Shown: in pieces, positions 6,125 to 6,976 of the stretch
Position numbering within the stretch: the stretch's first letter is position 1
Layout of the letters: each line of letters begins with the position of its first letter
DNA from: Clostridiales bacterium
Lineage (GTDB): Bacteria > Bacillota > Clostridia > Oscillospirales > Oscillospiraceae
Reading direction: 5' to 3'
Length of the DNA stretch: 6,976 nt
Assembly (NCBI GenBank): GCA_004556205.1
Contig: SFIL01000049.1
Span: forward strand, 1 to 6,976
The notes under the pieces: generated by a model
Database searches by the model: none
What the model saw: only the letters and a program-made list of their open reading frames with translations
Told to the model about the DNA's origin: nothing
Translations under genes and position numbers: made by a program

Positions 6125-6131
6125 CTCCTTT
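6125..6131 (-). promoter_or_regulatory. Ribosome binding site deciding the methyltransferase start
   Basis: AAAGGAG on the minus strand, 8 bases before ATG 6116, is a near-perfect site. The in-frame ATG at 6206 has no such site, and its extra residues would translate the leader that contains the inverted repeat. Confidence 0.85.
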
Positions 6132-6262
6132 GCATGAATTAAAAATAAAACCGTGTGTATCTCCGTCTTTTAACGCCGGATCGTCTGAGTTAGTTAACGC
6201 AGACAAATAAATGCTGCCGAAGCGTTAATATACATTGATGTTTCTGTTTCATTTTCGGACAA

Positions 6263-6271
6263 AGTATAACA
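6263..6271 (-). promoter_or_regulatory. Extended -10 promoter of the methyltransferase gene
   Basis: On the minus strand TGT immediately precedes TATACT (6268-6263), a sigma-A-type extended -10. The expected -35 position has only T-rich sequence (ATTTTA at a 17-base spacing), consistent with promoters that rely on the TGn extension or on an activator. Transcription would start near 6256, leaving a leader of about 140 bases. Confidence 0.6.
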
Positions 6272-6376
6272 TATGCAGTAATTGATAAAATAGAAAGATT
6301 TTGGACAATATTAGGAAAAATCCGCAAAGATTCTCTAGCCGGGCCAACCCGCAGTGCAGCACACGAGCGAGGCATA

Positions 6377-6406
6377 TTGACTTTCCTGCGTTGTTTGCGC
6401 TATGAT
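6377..6406 (+). promoter_or_regulatory. Sigma-A-type promoter of the PadR gene
   Basis: TTGACT (6377-6382) and TATGAT (6401-6406) are separated by 18 bases; each differs from consensus by one base. Transcription should begin near 6413, next to a TTTTAACG copy (6406-6413). An in-frame ATG at 6402 lies within this -10 box, so translation must begin downstream at 6447. Confidence 0.8.
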
Positions 6407-6429
6407 TTTAACGGAACAAATACATGCGG

Positions 6430-6437
6430 AAAAGGGG
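6430..6437 (+). promoter_or_regulatory. Ribosome binding site deciding the PadR start
   Basis: AAAAGGGG ends 9 bases before the ATG at 6447, the same motif and spacing seen for the CobW gene. It supports the 123-residue product. Confidence 0.75.
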
Positions 6438-6446
6438 CGTCATTTT

Positions 6447-6818
6447 ATGGATGCGTGTTTGGAAAAGTGTGCCTGTCGGGGCTCCTATCTCGATAAATTT
6501 CTTCAGCCTGCCATACTGGTCGTTCTGCAGCGCGGCAGCAGCCACGGGTTTCAAATGATCAGCGATCTGGAAAAAAGCGGTATGGTCTCCGGCAACGGAC
6601 TTGACCCGGCCGGACTGTACCGCACGCTCAAACGGATGGAGACGGCCGGACTTGTCACATCCTACTGGGACACCGAATCTGCCAGCAAGCCGAGACGCGT
6701 TTACTCCATTACGGACGAGGGGCGGCACTGTCTTTCCGCATGGGAGAAAACGCTTCTCGAATATCGGAGCAACATTGATGCTATTCTCCGCGGCATATTA
6801 TCCGCCGGTGAGCTTTGA
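6447..6818 (+). CDS. PadR-family transcriptional regulator with N-terminal cysteine cluster
   Basis: The product is 123 residues. It contains a PadR winged-helix domain: QPAILVVLQRGSSHGFQMISDLE (20-42, 'AIL..L..G..HGF'), LDPAGLYRTLKRMETAGLV (52-70, recognition helix region) and the wing KPRRVYSITDEGRHCL (81-96). A short C-terminal helix (about 98-119) would carry dimerisation. Before the domain lies MDACLEKCACRG, with cysteines at 4, 8 and 10; such a leader is not part of the classic PadR fold and could bind a metal or sense redox state. PadR proteins are mostly repressors acting on divergent neighbours, so the methyltransferase and its own gene are the natural targets. The start at 6447 is set by AAAAGGGG and by the promoter position. 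The effector is unknown. Confidence 0.92.
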   Translation: MDACLEKCACRGSYLDKFLQPAILVVLQRGSSHGFQMISDLEKSGMVSGNGLDPAGLYRTLKRMETAGLVTSYWDTESASKPRRVYSITDEGRHCLSAWEKTLLEYRSNIDAILRGILSAGEL

Positions 6819-6912
6819 GACTGTCAAATATTACATTTCTTTCTTTCGTATAACCGCGGCTGTCAAGGCCAAAATAGGCTCGGACACAGCAAAAGCGTGT
6901 TCGATTCGAGAG

Positions 6913-6919
6913 AAAGGAG
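6913..6919 (+). promoter_or_regulatory. Ribosome binding site of the truncated gene at the right edge
   Basis: AAAGGAG lies 10 bases before ATG 6930 and is the main reason to call a gene there. The 111 bases between the PadR stop and this start include a TATAAC at 6850-6855 without a matching -35, so an own promoter is possible but not shown; co-transcription with padR is equally possible. No terminator hairpin is evident after PadR. Confidence 0.65.
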
Positions 6920-6929
6920 TTGCAATCAG

Positions 6930-6976
6930 ATGTCTACCAACAAGAGCAATCATCTTGTCAATCCCCAGGCCCGCGA
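6930..6976 (+). CDS. Start of an unidentified gene (5' end only)
   Basis: An ATG at 6930 follows a good ribosome binding site and opens a frame that continues to the end of the window: MSTNKSNHLVNPQAR. Fifteen full codons are visible. The beginning is polar with no signal peptide, so the product is probably cytoplasmic. I do not recognise it. Its position, same strand and downstream of the PadR gene, makes it a candidate member of the methyl-transfer locus, such as a corrinoid protein or partner methyltransferase; nothing in these residues proves that. Confidence 0.65.
   Translation, partial: MSTNKSNHLVNPQAR

Larger units (their letters stand above)
6117..6446. promoter_or_regulatory. Divergent intergenic control region between methyltransferase and PadR gene
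   Basis: This 330-base AT-rich stretch holds no credible gene. It contains the leftward promoter of the methyltransferase, giving a predicted leader of about 140 bases, and the rightward PadR promoter. A short motif, TTAACG, occurs four times: 6170-6175, 6194-6199 and 6408-6413 on plus, and 6223-6228 inverted. The 6194 and 6223 copies form a 7-base inverted repeat (TTAACGC/GCGTTAA) inside the predicted methyltransferase leader. I see no cobalamin-riboswitch B12 box and no terminator-like attenuator in the leader. Confidence 0.7.

Noticed and set aside
6232..6241. ACAT-TG-ATGT as a classic PadR operator
   Set aside because: The known PadR site is ATGT-N8-ACAT. Here the half-sites are in reversed order and only 2 bases apart, so this is not a good match.
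6117..6256. Cobalamin riboswitch in the methyltransferase leader
   Set aside because: No B12 box (GCCACTG-like) and no matching multi-stem layout is visible, and the leader is shorter than typical cobalamin riboswitches.
6402..6446. Upstream ATG (6402) as the PadR start
   Set aside because: It overlaps the -10 box of the predicted promoter and lacks a ribosome binding site. The ATG at 6447 has AAAAGGGG at proper distance and begins where homologs would.

Overview
The window looks like the chromosome of an anaerobic Firmicute, probably a gut-type Clostridia of the Oscillospiraceae/Ruminococcaceae kind. Supporting signs are moderately GC-rich DNA, strong AAAGGAG/GGAGG ribosome binding sites, sigma-A-like promoters and a PadR regulator. 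The coding content also fits: an acetogen-style UROD-fold (MtaA/CmuA-like) methyltransferase, a DUF5714 protein and a CobW-type GTPase. The taxonomic call is an inference from gene content and style, not a match to a known genome.

Layout. Positions 1-163 hold the 3' end of a plus-strand HAD-type hydrolase, closed by a strong hairpin terminator (173-224). Reading leftward on the minus strand is a compact five-gene block: DUF5714 protein (4612-4013), lipoprotein substrate-binding protein (3994-2870), ABC ATPase (2868-2092), ABC permease (2095-1178) and CobW-family GTPase (1161-241). Its gaps are 18, 1, -4 and 16 bases, so it is almost certainly one operon. Upstream on the same strand is a 456-residue methyltransferase (6116-4746), separated from the block by a strong minus-strand terminator (4679-4747). 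A 330-base divergent intergenic region (6117-6446) carries a promoter for each direction. To its right is a plus-strand PadR regulator (6447-6818). The first 15 codons of another plus-strand gene start at 6930 and run off the window.

How the genes may work together (inference). The locus reads as a substrate-specific methyl-transfer module. The ABC transporter brings in an organic substrate, the UROD-fold enzyme moves a methyl group to or from a corrinoid or thiol acceptor, and the CobW GTPase and Cys-rich DUF5714 protein support metal or cofactor handling. The divergent PadR protein, which has its own N-terminal cysteine cluster, is the obvious candidate regulator. No corrinoid-binding protein, substrate-specific methyltransferase or corrinoid reductive activator is visible; they may lie beyond 6976 or elsewhere.

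Most unusual features: the methyltransferase carries a C-terminal thioredoxin-like domain with a CAAC motif, and its expected His-x-Cys zinc motif reads Phe-Val-Cys. The CobW protein has CACK in place of the usual CxCC. A TTAACG motif occurs four times in the divergent promoter region, and a short direct repeat overlaps the likely promoter of the transporter operon.
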